Shown: positions 1 through 8,658, counted from the first letter of the stretch. The stretch: 64,000 nucleotides of DNA from Actinospineispora spinosispora DSM 44797 (GCF_000429025.1 NZ_AUBB01000006.1:682001-746000); one strand, 5' to 3'. Notes: generated from the letters alone by a model not told the origin. Made by a program: numbers and translations.

Positions 1-255
1 CGCGCCATGAATGTCGTCCGCGACCGTCAGCCGCCGCACGAGCGGGCTGTCCGCGCCCGCCGCGATCGGCACGCCGTGGATGCCCCCGACCGTGCAGACG
101 ACCCGCGCGTTGTGGGTGGTGTGCTCCAGATGCCCGTTGCCGCCCACCGTGGTGATCCCCAGCAGGTCGATGTTCGGGTCACCCGCCGCCAGCCAGATGG
201 CGAACGCATCGTCATGACCTGGATCGCAGTCCAGAACCACCGGAACCGACACCAC
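1..255 (-). CDS. nucleoside hydrolase, N-terminal part (truncated by window edge)
   Basis: The first 85 codons of an inosine/uridine-preferring type nucleoside hydrolase, which cleaves the N-glycosidic bond of ribonucleosides. Residues 5-17 read VPVVLDCDPGHDD, the Asp-rich calcium-binding signature that opens this family, followed by a typical ITTVGGNGHLEHTTHNA segment and a GIHGVPIAAGADSPL stretch. The chosen GTG start at 255 (or the adjacent GTG at 252) has AGGGAG about seven bases upstream. The rest of the gene lies left of the window, so its length and active-site His cannot be checked. The family assignment is firm; substrate preference is not. Confidence 0.85.
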   Translation of the reverse strand, partial: MVSVPVVLDCDPGHDDAFAIWLAAGDPNIDLLGITTVGGNGHLEHTTHNARVVCTVGGIHGVPIAAGADSPLVRRLTVADDIHGA

Positions 256-446
256 AACGCTCCCTCACCTTCGCGACCGCCTGACTCCGCTGGCACAGTA
301 CCTCTCGCTTTCGGAACCAAGCGTGATCGTCAGGTACCTCCTTCGGCGTCTCAAGGTGGGCCGTCCGGGGAGAGTTCGGAGACCCTCAGTGACCTGCCAA
401 GATCAGGAGTTGCACCACCCGAAGATCCGTGAGGAGCCCGACCGGC

Positions 447-692
447 ATGCCCCAGCTCTGCGCCGCGTGTACAGCCCCGCTCTCCTACCTGGTTGGCGAT
501 GCGACGCCGTACGAGCTGATCGACCCCCTCGAGGGCGGCCCGAAGGCACTGGTCCCGCACACCGACGAACGGTGCAGGTTCCACCGCTTCCTCACCCCCG
601 AACTGGGCCCGCCCTTATCCCAGAAGACCAAGCCCGAAATGATCACCCCCCGCCCCAGCATCCGCCTGGAACGCTGGGTCAGGACCGATTAG
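447..692 (+). CDS. small hypothetical protein with possible zinc-binding Cys/His
   Basis: An 81-residue protein I do not recognise. It opens MPQLCAACTAPLSYL with a CxxC pair at residues 5-8 and has a CRFH group near residue 45, which together could make a small zinc site. The C-terminus is basic and proline-rich. ATG 447 has GAGGAG ten bases upstream; an in-frame GTG at 429 is the alternative start. It stands alone between the nucleoside hydrolase and a repeat-rich gap and is convergent with the acyl-CoA dehydrogenase. Function unknown; coding status moderately likely from frame composition and the ribosome site. Confidence 0.5.
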   Translation: MPQLCAACTAPLSYLVGDATPYELIDPLEGGPKALVPHTDERCRFHRFLTPELGPPLSQKTKPEMITPRPSIRLERWVRTD

Positions 693-971
693 CCGGCCGG
701 CTCCTCGCGCGTCGAAAGTTTCCGGTTGGGACCCCGCTCCGCTTCGCTCCGGGGGCCCGCAACCGGAAACTTGGGCGGCTTCGCCGTTCGCTTCGCTCCG
801 GCTTCGCTGCCCTTGCTTGACGCGCGCGTGTCTGATCGCGTTTTGCTTCGCCTGTTGCGTTTTGTGCAGTGCTTCGCACTGAACCCCCTTCGGGGAGACT
901 CGCGGAGCGAACCTCGCCCACCGCGCGCATCTTGCGCACCTCGCAGAGGTTCTGGCCCACCTCGCAGAGGC

Positions 972-1015
972 TCGTGTCGTGTCGCAGATGTTGGAACATC
1001 TGCGACACGACACGA
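972..1015. repeat. perfect 44-nt palindrome, repeat family 3, copy 1
   Basis: Arms 972-992 and 995-1015 are exact reverse complements around GG. Further out, CTCGCAGAG (962-970) and CTCTGCGA (1018-1025) form an outer stem separated by short internal loops. The same architecture and core (GTCGCAGA...TCTGCGAC with outer CTCGCAG/CTCTGCGAAGT) recurs at 54397-54463, so this is a dispersed repeat and not just a local hairpin. Confidence 0.8.
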
Positions 1016-1129
1016 AGCTCTGCGAAGTCACCCCGCCCCTCCCGGGGCGCACTGCAGCCGGTGAGGCACGGCACAGCCGTGGACCTGTGGGCGCGCAAAG
1101 CTCCCCCGTCCCCGCGATCCTGGCCTGCA

Positions 1130-1242
1130 CTTGGCGTGGGTGGGCGGTGTCAACCCTGAAACCTCGCCCCCGAACCCGTGCAACCAGGAACGGGTGCGAG
1201 GCCGGCGTCAGCCGGGGGTTGATACCGCCCACCCACGCCAAG
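1130..1242. repeat. long inverted repeat with nested hairpin
   Basis: Arms of 27 bases (1130-1156, 1216-1242) match with one mismatch. The 59-base interior folds again through CCTCGC/GCGAGG and ACCCGT/ACGGGT. It lies about 80 bases beyond the stop of the leftward acyl-CoA dehydrogenase gene (1321). Possible terminator or structured RNA; no known RNA family recognised. Confidence 0.7.
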
Positions 1243-1320
1243 ACACTTGATGGCCAGCGGGGACACCCTGAGAACCCGCGATCCCAGACACCGGCGCGGC
1301 GCAGCCGCGGCCCTGTGCCG

Positions 1321-3225
1321 TCAATTGCGCAGGATCGCGGCGTCCAGCCAGAGCTCGGGGATGCCGAAGCCGTCGACCAGGGTGTCGGCGTGGGCCCGCA
1401 CCTCCCGGCACAGGTCGTTGACCGCACCGATGATCGCCTTGGACTGGGCGGCGGTGATCCGGCCGTGTTCGAGGAACCAGCCCCGGTCGGCTTCGATGTT
1501 GGACAGCGCGTACAGCGCACGGACCCGCTCCAGCAGGGCCACGACGTCCGGCTCCTCGCAGCGCTCCAGCGCCGAGGTGAACGACTCCAGGACCCACCGG
1601 TCCACGTGCGCCTTGGCCGCCGCGAGCAGGTGGTCCTGTGCGTCGTTGAACACCTCGAACGGGTCGGCGTCGTCTTCGGTGGCCCGGCGCAGCCTGCGCG
1701 CCGCACCGGCCAGCAGGTGCTCCTCGCGGTCGGCGAACAGTGAGTGGTGCCAGTCGGCGTCGTCGGTCGCCGGGTCGCGGAAGCGCTGCGCGATGGTGCG
1801 CGCCGAGGTGCGTTCGGCGATCGCGTCGACGACCTGCTCGGCGAGGAACTTGAACATCTCCAGGGAGTTCAGGTCACCGACGGTGTCCCGGTACTCGGTC
1901 AGCAGGCCCTTCGCCACCAGCTGCAGGAGCACCGTGTTGTCACCCTCGAACGTGGTGAACACATCGGTGTCGGCCTTGAGCTGCGGCAACAGGTTCTCGG
2001 TGAGGTAGCCGGCGCCACCGCAGGCCTGCCGGCACGCCTGGATGGTGTGCGTGGCGTGCCCCGTGGTGACCGCCTTCATCCCGGCCGCCCGCGCTTCCAG
2101 CTGACGCTGGATCTCTTCGTCCTGGGTGCCGCCGCTCTGCGTGTCGTGCAGCAGCCGCACCAGCTCCTCCTGCGCGAAGTGCAGTGCGTAGCTGGTCGCC
2201 AGCGCGGGCAGCAGTGCGCGCTGGTGCGCGGTGTAGTCCAGGACAACGATCTCCTGGTCGTGACCGGGTGCCTCGAACTGACGGCGCCGCTGGCCGTACC
2301 GGATGGCGATCGCCAGCGCGGACTGCGTCGCGCTCGCCGCCGCGCCCGCCACGCTGATCCGGCCCCGGACCAGGGTCCCGAGCATCGTGAAGAACCGGCG
2401 CTGGGCGTTCTCGATCGGGCTGGAGTAGCTGCCGTCGGGGTCGACGTGGCCGTACCGGTCCAGCAGCGCCTCGCGCGGCACACGGACCGAGTCGAACACC
2501 AGCCTGCCGTTGTCCACGCCGTTGAGCCCGGCCTTCACGCCGCAGTCGGAGATCGTCACCCCGGGCATCGCCCGGCCGTGCTCGTCCCGGATCGGCACCA
2601 TCAGCGCATGCACGCCGTGCCCGCCCTCGGGCGTGATGAGCTGCGCGAACACGACCGCCATGCGGCCGTCGCGGGCGGCGTTGCCGATGTAGTCCTTGCG
2701 CGCGGTCGGCGTCGGGCTGTGCACCACGAACTCGCGCGTCGCCACGTCGTAGGTCGCGGTGGTCTCGAGCGCCGCGACGTTGCTGCCGTGACCGGTCTCG
2801 GTCATCGCGAAGCAACCCGGCAGCGTCATCTCCATGATGTCGCGCAGGTACTTGCGGTGGTGCTCTTCGGTACCGAGTGCCTGCACCGCGCCGCCGAACA
2901 GCCCCCACTGCACGCCCGCCTTGACCATGAGCGACAGGTCCGCGTAGGCGAGCATCTCGATGGAGGTGACCGAACCGCCGATGTCGTCGGAGCCGCCGTG
3001 GTCGGCGGAGAAGCCGTGCACCGTGTGGCCGCCGGCGGCCAGCTCGTGAGCAAGGTCGGTGATGTGGGCGCGGTGACGTTCGAGGTCCCATTGAGGGTCC
3101 GGATGAAGCCTGCGGTCACCGAGCTGCTTGCGTACGTCCTCACGGACCGACGCCCAGCGCCCGTCCATCAGCTCACGCAGACCCGGCAGGAGCGTGGCCG
3201 GAGTACTGGCGGTGGTGCTGCTCAT
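1321..3225 (-). CDS. fadE5: acyl-CoA dehydrogenase, FadE5-like
   Basis: A 634-residue FAD acyl-CoA dehydrogenase of the large actinobacterial type, expected to introduce the alpha-beta double bond in acyl-CoA. Visible landmarks are the FAD/substrate segment CFAMTETGHGSNVAALETTA, the mid-domain with DYIGNAARDG, the C-terminal four-helix part with IQACRQACGGAGYL and the motif DTDVFTTFEGDNTVL. The size exceeds the usual ~380-residue enzymes and fits FadE5-like proteins with an extra C-terminal domain. ATG 3225 has GGAGG five bases upstream and overlaps the stop of the TetR gene (ATGA), so the two are cotranscribed. Neighbours fadA2, fabG4 and htdX reproduce the mycobacterial Rv0241c-Rv0244c block, which supports the symbol. 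Confidence 0.85.
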   Translation of the reverse strand: MSSTTASTPATLLPGLRELMDGRWASVREDVRKQLGDRRLHPDPQWDLERHRAHITDLAHELAAGGHTVHGFSADHGGSDDIGGSVTSIEMLAYADLSLMVKAGVQWGLFGGAVQALGTEEHHRKYLRDIMEMTLPGCFAMTETGHGSNVAALETTATYDVATREFVVHSPTPTARKDYIGNAARDGRMAVVFAQLITPEGGHGVHALMVPIRDEHGRAMPGVTISDCGVKAGLNGVDNGRLVFDSVRVPREALLDRYGHVDPDGSYSSPIENAQRRFFTMLGTLVRGRISVAGAAASATQSALAIAIRYGQRRRQFEAPGHDQEIVVLDYTAHQRALLPALATSYALHFAQEELVRLLHDTQSGGTQDEEIQRQLEARAAGMKAVTTGHATHTIQACRQACGGAGYLTENLLPQLKADTDVFTTFEGDNTVLLQLVAKGLLTEYRDTVGDLNSLEMFKFLAEQVVDAIAERTSARTIAQRFRDPATDDADWHHSLFADREEHLLAGAARRLRRATEDDADPFEVFNDAQDHLLAAAKAHVDRWVLESFTSALERCEEPDVVALLERVRALYALSNIEADRGWFLEHGRITAAQSKAIIGAVNDLCREVRAHADTLVDGFGIPELWLDAAILRN

Positions 3226-3866
3226 CGTGCCTCCGATGCGGTGTGGTCGATCGAGGTATTGATGACCGGACAGAGCCCGTCCCAAACCAGTCTGGTGAGG
3301 TTTGTGGTCAAATCCGCCCTGCTCAGCGACACTCGCCCGTCGAGCCAGGGATCGGCGGCCGCACGAACCATGCCGATCAGCCCGTGCCCCCAGGGCAGCG
3401 CCGCGGCCGGATCGAACCCCGCTGTGCGGAGCCTAGGCTCGATCACCCGCGCGACCTGGTCCCCGATCAGCTGAATCAGCCCCCCGACCGGGTCGGCGTC
3501 GAGCGGGCGGTCGAGTGAGGCGTGGCGCACCACGAACCGGTACACCTGCGGGTCGGACTCGATCAGGTGCAGGTAGACGTCGATGCCGGCCGCGACGGTG
3601 TCCCTCGGGTCGGCGTCGGGGCGCAGTACGGAGCGCAGCTGACCGAGCAGCGTGTCCGCGACCCGCGCACAGACCGCCAGGTAGAGCTGCGATTTGTCGG
3701 CGAAGTGCCGGTACAGCACGGTCTTGCTGGTGCCCGCGACCGCCGCTACCTCGTCCATTCCGACCAGCGGGCCGTGCCGGCGGATCGCGACCAGGGTCGC
3801 TTCGACCAGCTCTGCCCGACGGGCATGACGGTGTGATTCCCAGCGGGTGCTGCGCCCATCCGTCAT
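3222..3866 (-). CDS. TetR-family repressor of the fad/fab/htd block
   Basis: A 214-residue TetR regulator. The helix-turn-helix lies at about residues 38-60 (MDEVAAVAGTSKTVLYRHFA), followed by a helical ligand-binding half. ATG 3866 was chosen; a GTG two codons earlier is possible and neither has a strong ribosome site. It is divergent from the thiolase and overlaps the acyl-CoA dehydrogenase start by four bases. The 61-base gap to the thiolase contains three alternating AGTAC/GTACT half-sites (3882-3902), so autoregulation and control of both transcripts is the natural reading. The ligand is probably an acyl-CoA, by inference from the regulated genes. Confidence 0.88.
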   Translation of the reverse strand: MTDGRSTRWESHRHARRAELVEATLVAIRRHGPLVGMDEVAAVAGTSKTVLYRHFADKSQLYLAVCARVADTLLGQLRSVLRPDADPRDTVAAGIDVYLHLIESDPQVYRFVVRHASLDRPLDADPVGGLIQLIGDQVARVIEPRLRTAGFDPAAALPWGHGLIGMVRAAADPWLDGRVSLSRADLTTNLTRLVWDGLCPVINTSIDHTASEAR

Positions 3867-3881
3867 CTTCACGAAACTAAG

Positions 3882-3902
3882 AGTACCGTGTACTTTAAGT
3901 AC
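3882..3902. promoter_or_regulatory. probable TetR operator with three half-sites
   Basis: Reads AGTAC-CGT-GTACT-TTA-AGTAC: two overlapping perfect 13-base palindromes sharing the middle half-site, with 8-base periodicity. It sits midway between the divergent TetR and thiolase starts, where it would cover both promoters. The arrangement could hold two dimers side by side. Confidence 0.75.
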
Positions 3903-3927
3903 CGGCTATCTGGGGAAAGAGCGTGCC

Positions 3928-5211
3928 ATGGCAGACAGCACTCGCCGCGCCGCGGTGATCGGCGGCAATCGGATTCCGTTCGCCCGCGCAGGTGGCCAGT
4001 ACGCCCGCGCGTCGAACCAGGACATGCTCACGGCGACAGTGGACGGTCTCGTCGCCCGCTACGGATTGCGCGACGAGCGCCTCGGCGAGGTGGTCGCGGG
4101 CGCGGTCCTCAAGCACAGCAGGGACCGGGACCTCACCCGGGAGTCGGTGCTCGGCAGCCGGCTGTCCCCGAGCACTCCTGCCTACGACGTGCAGCAGGCC
4201 TGCGGCACCGGCCTGGAGGCCGTCGTACTGGTCGCCAACAAGATCGCGCTCGGCCAGATCGACAGCGGCATCGCGGGCGGGGTGGACTCGGCCAGCGACG
4301 CGCCCATCGCGGTCAACGAGGGCCTGCGCCAGGTTCTGCTGGAGCTCAACCACGCCCGGTCGCTGAGCGCCCGGCTGGCCGCGCTGGCGAAGCTGCGGCC
4401 CGGCCAGATCGTGCCGGAGGTGCCGCGCAACGCGGAGCCGCGCACCGGGCTGTCGATGGGTGAGCACGCCGCGATCACCGCCGCCGAGTGGGAGATCGGG
4501 CGCACCGAGCAGGACGAGTTGTCCGCCGCGAGCCACCGCAACCTCGCCGCCGCGTACGACCGGGGCTTCTTCGACGACCTCATCACCCCGTATCTGGGCC
4601 TGACCAGGGACGCGAACCTGCGCGCCGACTCGACGCCGGAGAAGCTGGCGAAGCTGAAGCCGGTGTTCGGCGGTCCCGGCGGCACGATGACGGCGGGCAA
4701 CTCGACGCCGCTCACCGACGGCGCGTCCTCGGTGCTGCTGGGCAGCGACGAGTGGGCCCGCGAGCACGGGCTCCCGGTGCTGGCCCACGTGGTGGACGCC
4801 GAGACCGCGGCGGTCGACTACGTGCACGGCGGCGAGGGGCTGCTCATGGCACCGGCCTACGCGGTACCCAGGCTGCTCGCCCGCCAGGGACTCACGCTGC
4901 AGGACTTCGACTTCTACGAGATCCACGAGGCGTTCGCCTCGACGGTGCTGAGCACGCTCGCGGCGTGGGACGACAAGGCGTTCTGCACCGAACGCCTCAG
5001 GCTGGACGCCCCGCTCGGCACGATCGACCGGTCCCGGTTGAACGTGACCGGGTCGTCGCTGGCCGCGGGACACCCGTTCGCCGCCACCGGCGGGCGGATC
5101 GTGGCGACACTGGCGAAGCTGCTCGCCGAGAAGGGCTCCGGGCGCGGCCTGATCTCGATCTGCGCGGCGGGCGGACAGGGTGTGGTGGCGATTCTGGAGG
5201 CCGCGAAGTGA
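3928..5211 (+). CDS. fadA2: acetyl-CoA C-acyltransferase (thiolase), FadA2-like
   Basis: A 427-residue thiolase that would cleave 3-ketoacyl-CoA with CoA or condense two acyl-CoAs. The nucleophilic Cys is C92 in QQACGTGLEAV. The other catalytic groups are in HEAFAS and in the GHPFAATGGR motif near the C-terminus, where family members usually carry a His followed by the C-terminal Cys region (ISICAAGGQG). ATG 3928 follows GGGGAAAGAG. It overlaps fabG4 by four bases (GTGA), heading the rightward operon fadA2-fabG4-htdX. Expression is probably controlled by the TetR operator at 3882-3902. Confidence 0.9.
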   Translation: MADSTRRAAVIGGNRIPFARAGGQYARASNQDMLTATVDGLVARYGLRDERLGEVVAGAVLKHSRDRDLTRESVLGSRLSPSTPAYDVQQACGTGLEAVVLVANKIALGQIDSGIAGGVDSASDAPIAVNEGLRQVLLELNHARSLSARLAALAKLRPGQIVPEVPRNAEPRTGLSMGEHAAITAAEWEIGRTEQDELSAASHRNLAAAYDRGFFDDLITPYLGLTRDANLRADSTPEKLAKLKPVFGGPGGTMTAGNSTPLTDGASSVLLGSDEWAREHGLPVLAHVVDAETAAVDYVHGGEGLLMAPAYAVPRLLARQGLTLQDFDFYEIHEAFASTVLSTLAAWDDKAFCTERLRLDAPLGTIDRSRLNVTGSSLAAGHPFAATGGRIVATLAKLLAEKGSGRGLISICAAGGQGVVAILEAAK

Positions 5212-6554
5212 GCGGGCGCGCACCGACCGACCGCTATCGGGACCTGGTCAACGGGCGGATCGGCGGCAAGCTGAGCAAACAGCTCGGCCTGCCGCGCCCC
5301 GCCCGGCTGCGTCGTCATCAGGCGGGGCAGCCGTTGACGGACGGCCCGGTACTGGTCGGGCAGGCGGGCGCGGGCAAACTCGCCGATCACGTCCGTTCGC
5401 TGGCCAGCATCGAGCTCGCGGCGGACTCGGACGGACGGCTGGGCGGTCTCGTCCTGGACGCCACGGGTGTGGACGCCCTCGACGATCTCGACGCGGTGCG
5501 GGAGTTCCTGCACGTCGGGCTGCGCAGGCTCGGCTCGTCCGCTCGGGTACTGGTGCTCGGCCGTCCCGCTTCGCCGAGCGGCACCGTGGAGGCGGCGGCC
5601 GCCCGGCAGGCGCTGGACGGTGTGGTCCGCTCGGTGGCGAAGGAGCTGCGGGGCGGCGCGACCGCGAACCTGGTGCTGGTGGACGAGAACGCCGATCCCG
5701 CCGATACCGAATCGACGGTGAACTTCGTGCTCTCCGCCCGTTCCGCGTACGTCGACGGCCAGGTGATCACGGTCGGCCCGAGCGGTTCCGCCGGCTCGCG
5801 CAACCCGGCGGGTCCGGCCCAGCAGGGCCGGGTCGTCGTGGTCACCGGGGCGGCCAGGGGAATCGGCGCCGGCATCGCCGAGGTGTTCGCGCGGGACGGC
5901 GCGACGGTGGTGTGCCTCGATGTGCCCGCGCAGGGCGAGGCGCTGACCGCCACCGCCAACCGTATCGGCGGTCTGGCCGTCCAGCTCGACATCACCGCGC
6001 CGGACGCGCCGAAGCGGCTGGTGGAGCACCTGAAGAGCCGGCACGGTGGCCTGGACGTGATCGTGCACAACGCGGGCATCACCAGAGACAAACTGCTGGT
6101 CAACATGGACGCGGCGCGCTGGGACGCGGTGCTCGCGGTCAACCTGCGCGCCCAGCTGGCGCTCAACGACGCGCTGCTCGCCGACGGCGGCCCGCTGCGT
6201 TCCGGTGGCCGGATCGTGTCGGTCGCGTCCACCAGCGGCATCGCGGGCAACCGGGGCCAGACCAACTACGCGGCGAGCAAGGCCGGCGTGATCGGGCTGG
6301 TCAGGGCGCTGGCGCCGACGCTGGAGCCGCGTGGCATCACGGCGAACGCGGTCGCGCCGGGCTTCATCGAGACCGAGATGACCGCGAAGATGCCGCTGGG
6401 TACCCGGGAGGCAGGCCGGCGGATCAACAGCCTGCAGCAGGGCGGGCTGCCGGTCGACGTCGCCGAGACGATCGCCTGGCTGGCCGAGCCCGGCAGCGGC
6501 GGCGTCACCGGTCAGGTCGTGCGGGTCTGTGGCCAGAGCATTCTGGGGGCCTGA
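5208..6554 (+). CDS. fabG4: 3-oxoacyl reductase, FabG4-type two-domain SDR
   Basis: A 448-residue high-molecular-weight SDR reductase. The N-terminal ~200 residues form the degenerate flavodoxin-like domain typical of FabG4. The C-terminal Rossmann domain carries VVVTGAARGIGAG for cofactor binding, HNAGITRD, and the Ser-Tyr-Lys triad with Y354 and K358 in NYAASKAG. It should reduce 3-ketoacyl-CoA or -ACP using NADH. GTG 5208 overlaps the thiolase stop and has CTGGAGG upstream. The next gene (htdX) supplies the dehydratase that would act on its product. Confidence 0.9.
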   Translation: MSGRAPTDRYRDLVNGRIGGKLSKQLGLPRPARLRRHQAGQPLTDGPVLVGQAGAGKLADHVRSLASIELAADSDGRLGGLVLDATGVDALDDLDAVREFLHVGLRRLGSSARVLVLGRPASPSGTVEAAAARQALDGVVRSVAKELRGGATANLVLVDENADPADTESTVNFVLSARSAYVDGQVITVGPSGSAGSRNPAGPAQQGRVVVVTGAARGIGAGIAEVFARDGATVVCLDVPAQGEALTATANRIGGLAVQLDITAPDAPKRLVEHLKSRHGGLDVIVHNAGITRDKLLVNMDAARWDAVLAVNLRAQLALNDALLADGGPLRSGGRIVSVASTSGIAGNRGQTNYAASKAGVIGLVRALAPTLEPRGITANAVAPGFIETEMTAKMPLGTREAGRRINSLQQGGLPVDVAETIAWLAEPGSGGVTGQVVRVCGQSILGA

Positions 6555-6556
6555 AC

Positions 6557-7402
6557 ATGGCGACGGAGAACCTGACGACCGAGCCGCGCCTGGGCTCCCG
6601 CTACGCGCTGGCGCTGTTGCCGTGGCGCGGTGGTGGTGGCGGTGAGCTGCCGGACCGGGAGCTGGCCCTGGACGGTCTGACGGTCGATCCCGGCAGGCTC
6701 GCCGACTACGCGCGGGTGTGCGGCTTCCCGCTCGACGGTCGGCTGCCGACGACGTTCCCGCAGGTCCTGTCGTTCGGTCCGCAGGTGCAGCTGATGACCG
6801 AGCCCGGTTTTCCGCTGCGGCTCCCCGGTCTGGTGCACCTTCGCCAACGCATCACGGTGCACCGTCCGATCGGTGCCGACGAGCGGCTCGACCTGCGGGT
6901 TCGGGCGGCTGACCTGCGGCCACATGCCAAGGGAACGCAGGTGGACCTGCTCTCCTCGGTGACCGTGTCCGGCGAGGAGGTGTGGTCCGCGGTCAGCACC
7001 TACCTGTCCCGGGGCACGCCGACCGGCACCGCGGAAGCGGAGCGCGAACCCGCCGAGGTGCCCGATGCTCCGCTGGCGGCCCGCTGGCACCTGGCGGGTG
7101 ACACCGGTCGGCGGTATGCGGCGGTCAGCGGCGACGTCAACCCGATCCACCTGCATCCGCTGGCCGCGAAGGCGTTCGGCTTCCCCGGCGCGATCGCGCA
7201 CGGCATGTGGACCGCCGCCCGCTGCCTCGCCACGCTGCAGGGCAGGCTGCCGGAGGCCTACGACCTGGACGTGGTGTTCCGCAAGCCGGTGGTCCTCCCC
7301 TCGGACGTGCAACTGCACGTGGCGCACGCAACCGGCACCTGGGCGCTCGCCCTACGCTCCACCGACCGCCTGCACCTGCTCGCCACGGTCACCCCTCGCT
7401 GA
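6557..7402 (+). CDS. htdX: MaoC-family 3-hydroxyacyl-thioester dehydratase, HtdX-like
   Basis: A 281-residue double-hotdog hydratase. The C-terminal hotdog carries the hydratase-2 signature: YAAVSGDVNPIHLH with catalytic Asp and His, then AFGFPGAIAHGMW. The N-terminal hotdog is degenerate, as usual in this group. It would interconvert 3-hydroxyacyl- and enoyl-thioesters, completing the thiolase-reductase-dehydratase set. ATG 6557 lies two bases after the fabG4 stop with TGGGGGCC upstream. The gene ends the rightward operon; the palindrome at 7444-7502 follows. Confidence 0.88.
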   Translation: MATENLTTEPRLGSRYALALLPWRGGGGGELPDRELALDGLTVDPGRLADYARVCGFPLDGRLPTTFPQVLSFGPQVQLMTEPGFPLRLPGLVHLRQRITVHRPIGADERLDLRVRAADLRPHAKGTQVDLLSSVTVSGEEVWSAVSTYLSRGTPTGTAEAEREPAEVPDAPLAARWHLAGDTGRRYAAVSGDVNPIHLHPLAAKAFGFPGAIAHGMWTAARCLATLQGRLPEAYDLDVVFRKPVVLPSDVQLHVAHATGTWALALRSTDRLHLLATVTPR

Positions 7403-7443
7403 TCCCGTCCCGAACCCGCCGCTCAACCGCACCACACCACCCC

Positions 7444-7502
7444 AGTGGCACGAATGTGGCTTTAGGGACGTTGAACGTCCCTATTGCCACATTCGTGCCA
7501 CT
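7444..7502. terminator. two-tier hairpin at convergent junction (htdX / patatin)
   Basis: A 17-base outer stem (7444-7460 with 7486-7502, exact) and a 9-base inner stem (AGGGACGTT/AACGTCCCT) separated by a 3x3 internal loop. It lies between the two convergent stop codons, so it can act as a bidirectional terminator. There is no U-tract, as common in actinobacteria. Confidence 0.75.
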
Positions 7503-7516
7503 TCGGGCTGGGCGTG

Positions 7517-8545
7517 TCAGGCGGTTTCGGGTTGGGGGCGGCGGAAGCGGTCCAGGTAGGTTTGCCAGTTCCAGGTGGACAGGAAGGTTTCCGCCGCCTT
7601 GTAGCCGTCGTCGTGCAGTTGGTGGATCTGCTCCTGGGTCAGGTTGAACTGGGTGAAGCCCGCCGCGTCGGAGTTGACCTCGATCGTCCTGGTCTGCACC
7701 CACGGTTTGTGCTGGTAGGCCTGATCACGCCCGACCAGTGCGGTGGTCACGACCCGTTCCATCAGGTGCACCGGCGCCGGCATGATCTTGTTGAGCCAGT
7801 GCGGCAGCAGAGTGCCGTCGGGGCCGGGGATCTCGGGCATCAGGGTGATGCCGAACGTCGGCCAGCGCGGGAGCTTGCGGTCGGTGCGGTCCAGCGAGTC
7901 GATCGGGAAGTTCGACACCACTCCCCCATCGACGAGCGTCGACTCGACGCCGGTGTCCGGGTTCGTGAGCGTCATCGGGCGGAACAGCAGCGGGATCGAC
8001 ATGGAAGCGCGTACCGCGTCGGCCACGAGCTGTTTGTCCGGATCCAGTCCGTAGACGTCGCGGTAGTCCCAGGGCAGCCGGATCAGCCTGCCGAGCGTGA
8101 TGTCCGCGCAGGTGATCACCAGCTTGTAGCGCTGCTGGGCCGGTAGCTGCGGATCGTCCAGCACCAGGTCACCGAACGTGCGCACACCAAGCTGCTCGAG
8201 CTCGTCGGCGATCCACTCGCGGGCGTAGTCCCCCTTGTACAGTCCGTCGTCGCCGAGCAACGCCAGGCCCGGGCCGAGCACCGGGACGTGGTCGAGCGGC
8301 ACCTTGTCGGCGAACTTCGCGTAGTCCAGCCGCATCGCGGCCGCCGACAGTGCCTCGCCGGTCAGCCCGGCCGCGACCAGTGCGCCGACGATCGCGCCCG
8401 CCGAGGTCCCGGACACACGCCACGGTCGATAGCCCGAGTCGTTCAGCGCGGCCACCGCACCCGCCAGCGCGATGCCCTTGACCCCGCCCCCGGAGAGCAC
8501 CAGATCCGCATTGAGCCGCTTGTGATTACTCCCGCTGCGCGTCAC
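7517..8545 (-). CDS. patatin-like phospholipase
   Basis: A 342-residue patatin-domain lipid acyl hydrolase. The oxyanion glycine cluster is LSGGGVKGIALAG at residues 17-29, the nucleophile is the Ser of GTSAGA (residues 46-51), and the catalytic Asp is in LVDGGVVSNFP. No signal peptide or membrane segment is seen, so it probably acts in the cytoplasm or at the inner membrane face. GTG 8545 is chosen, with a weak GGAA just upstream. It follows the E1-like gene on the same strand, but a strong palindrome at 8593-8658 separates them. The physiological lipid substrate cannot be told from sequence. Confidence 0.88.
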   Translation of the reverse strand: MTRSGSNHKRLNADLVLSGGGVKGIALAGAVAALNDSGYRPWRVSGTSAGAIVGALVAAGLTGEALSAAAMRLDYAKFADKVPLDHVPVLGPGLALLGDDGLYKGDYAREWIADELEQLGVRTFGDLVLDDPQLPAQQRYKLVITCADITLGRLIRLPWDYRDVYGLDPDKQLVADAVRASMSIPLLFRPMTLTNPDTGVESTLVDGGVVSNFPIDSLDRTDRKLPRWPTFGITLMPEIPGPDGTLLPHWLNKIMPAPVHLMERVVTTALVGRDQAYQHKPWVQTRTIEVNSDAAGFTQFNLTQEQIHQLHDDGYKAAETFLSTWNWQTYLDRFRRPQPETA

Positions 8546-8592
8546 CGTTCCATGAGATCACAACGCGCCTGAGCGCGTGGATGTGCAGTTCT

Positions 8593-8658
8593 CATGATCA
8601 CCACCGCCTCATGGCTGTTTCGGCGCCGAAGAACAGCCATGAGACGGTGGTGATCATG
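8593..8658. terminator. 66-nt near-perfect palindrome, repeat family 1, copy 1
   Basis: Arms of 27 bases (8593-8619, 8632-8658) differ at one position, and the loop TCGGCGCCGA is itself palindromic, so almost the whole element pairs. It begins 16 bases past the stop of the leftward E1-like gene, a terminator position. The sequence GATCACCAC...TGGCTG...CGGCGCC recurs at 45655-45715, and TGGCTGTTCGGCGCC at 27321-27335, so it also belongs to a repeat family. Confidence 0.75.

Larger units (their letters stand above)
693..1320. repeat. gene-free stretch built of nested inverted repeats
   Basis: No credible gene is seen here. Three palindromic modules follow each other: 706-826 (arms CGCGCGTC/GACGCGCG at 706-713 and 819-826, enclosing 13-base arms at 716-728 and 760-772), 972-1015 (perfect 21-base arms around a GG loop), and 1130-1242 (27-base arms with one mismatch at 1130-1156 and 1216-1242, enclosing a smaller hairpin with CCTCGC/GCGAGG and ACCCGT/ACGGGT pairs). 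The stretch separates convergent genes, so transcription termination is one likely role; the size and nesting exceed what a terminator needs. Confidence 0.7.

Noticed and set aside
1744..3474. Long rightward open frame (576 codons)
   Set aside because: It is antisense to the acyl-CoA dehydrogenase and TetR genes; at high G+C such shadow frames are expected, and the product has no recognisable motif.
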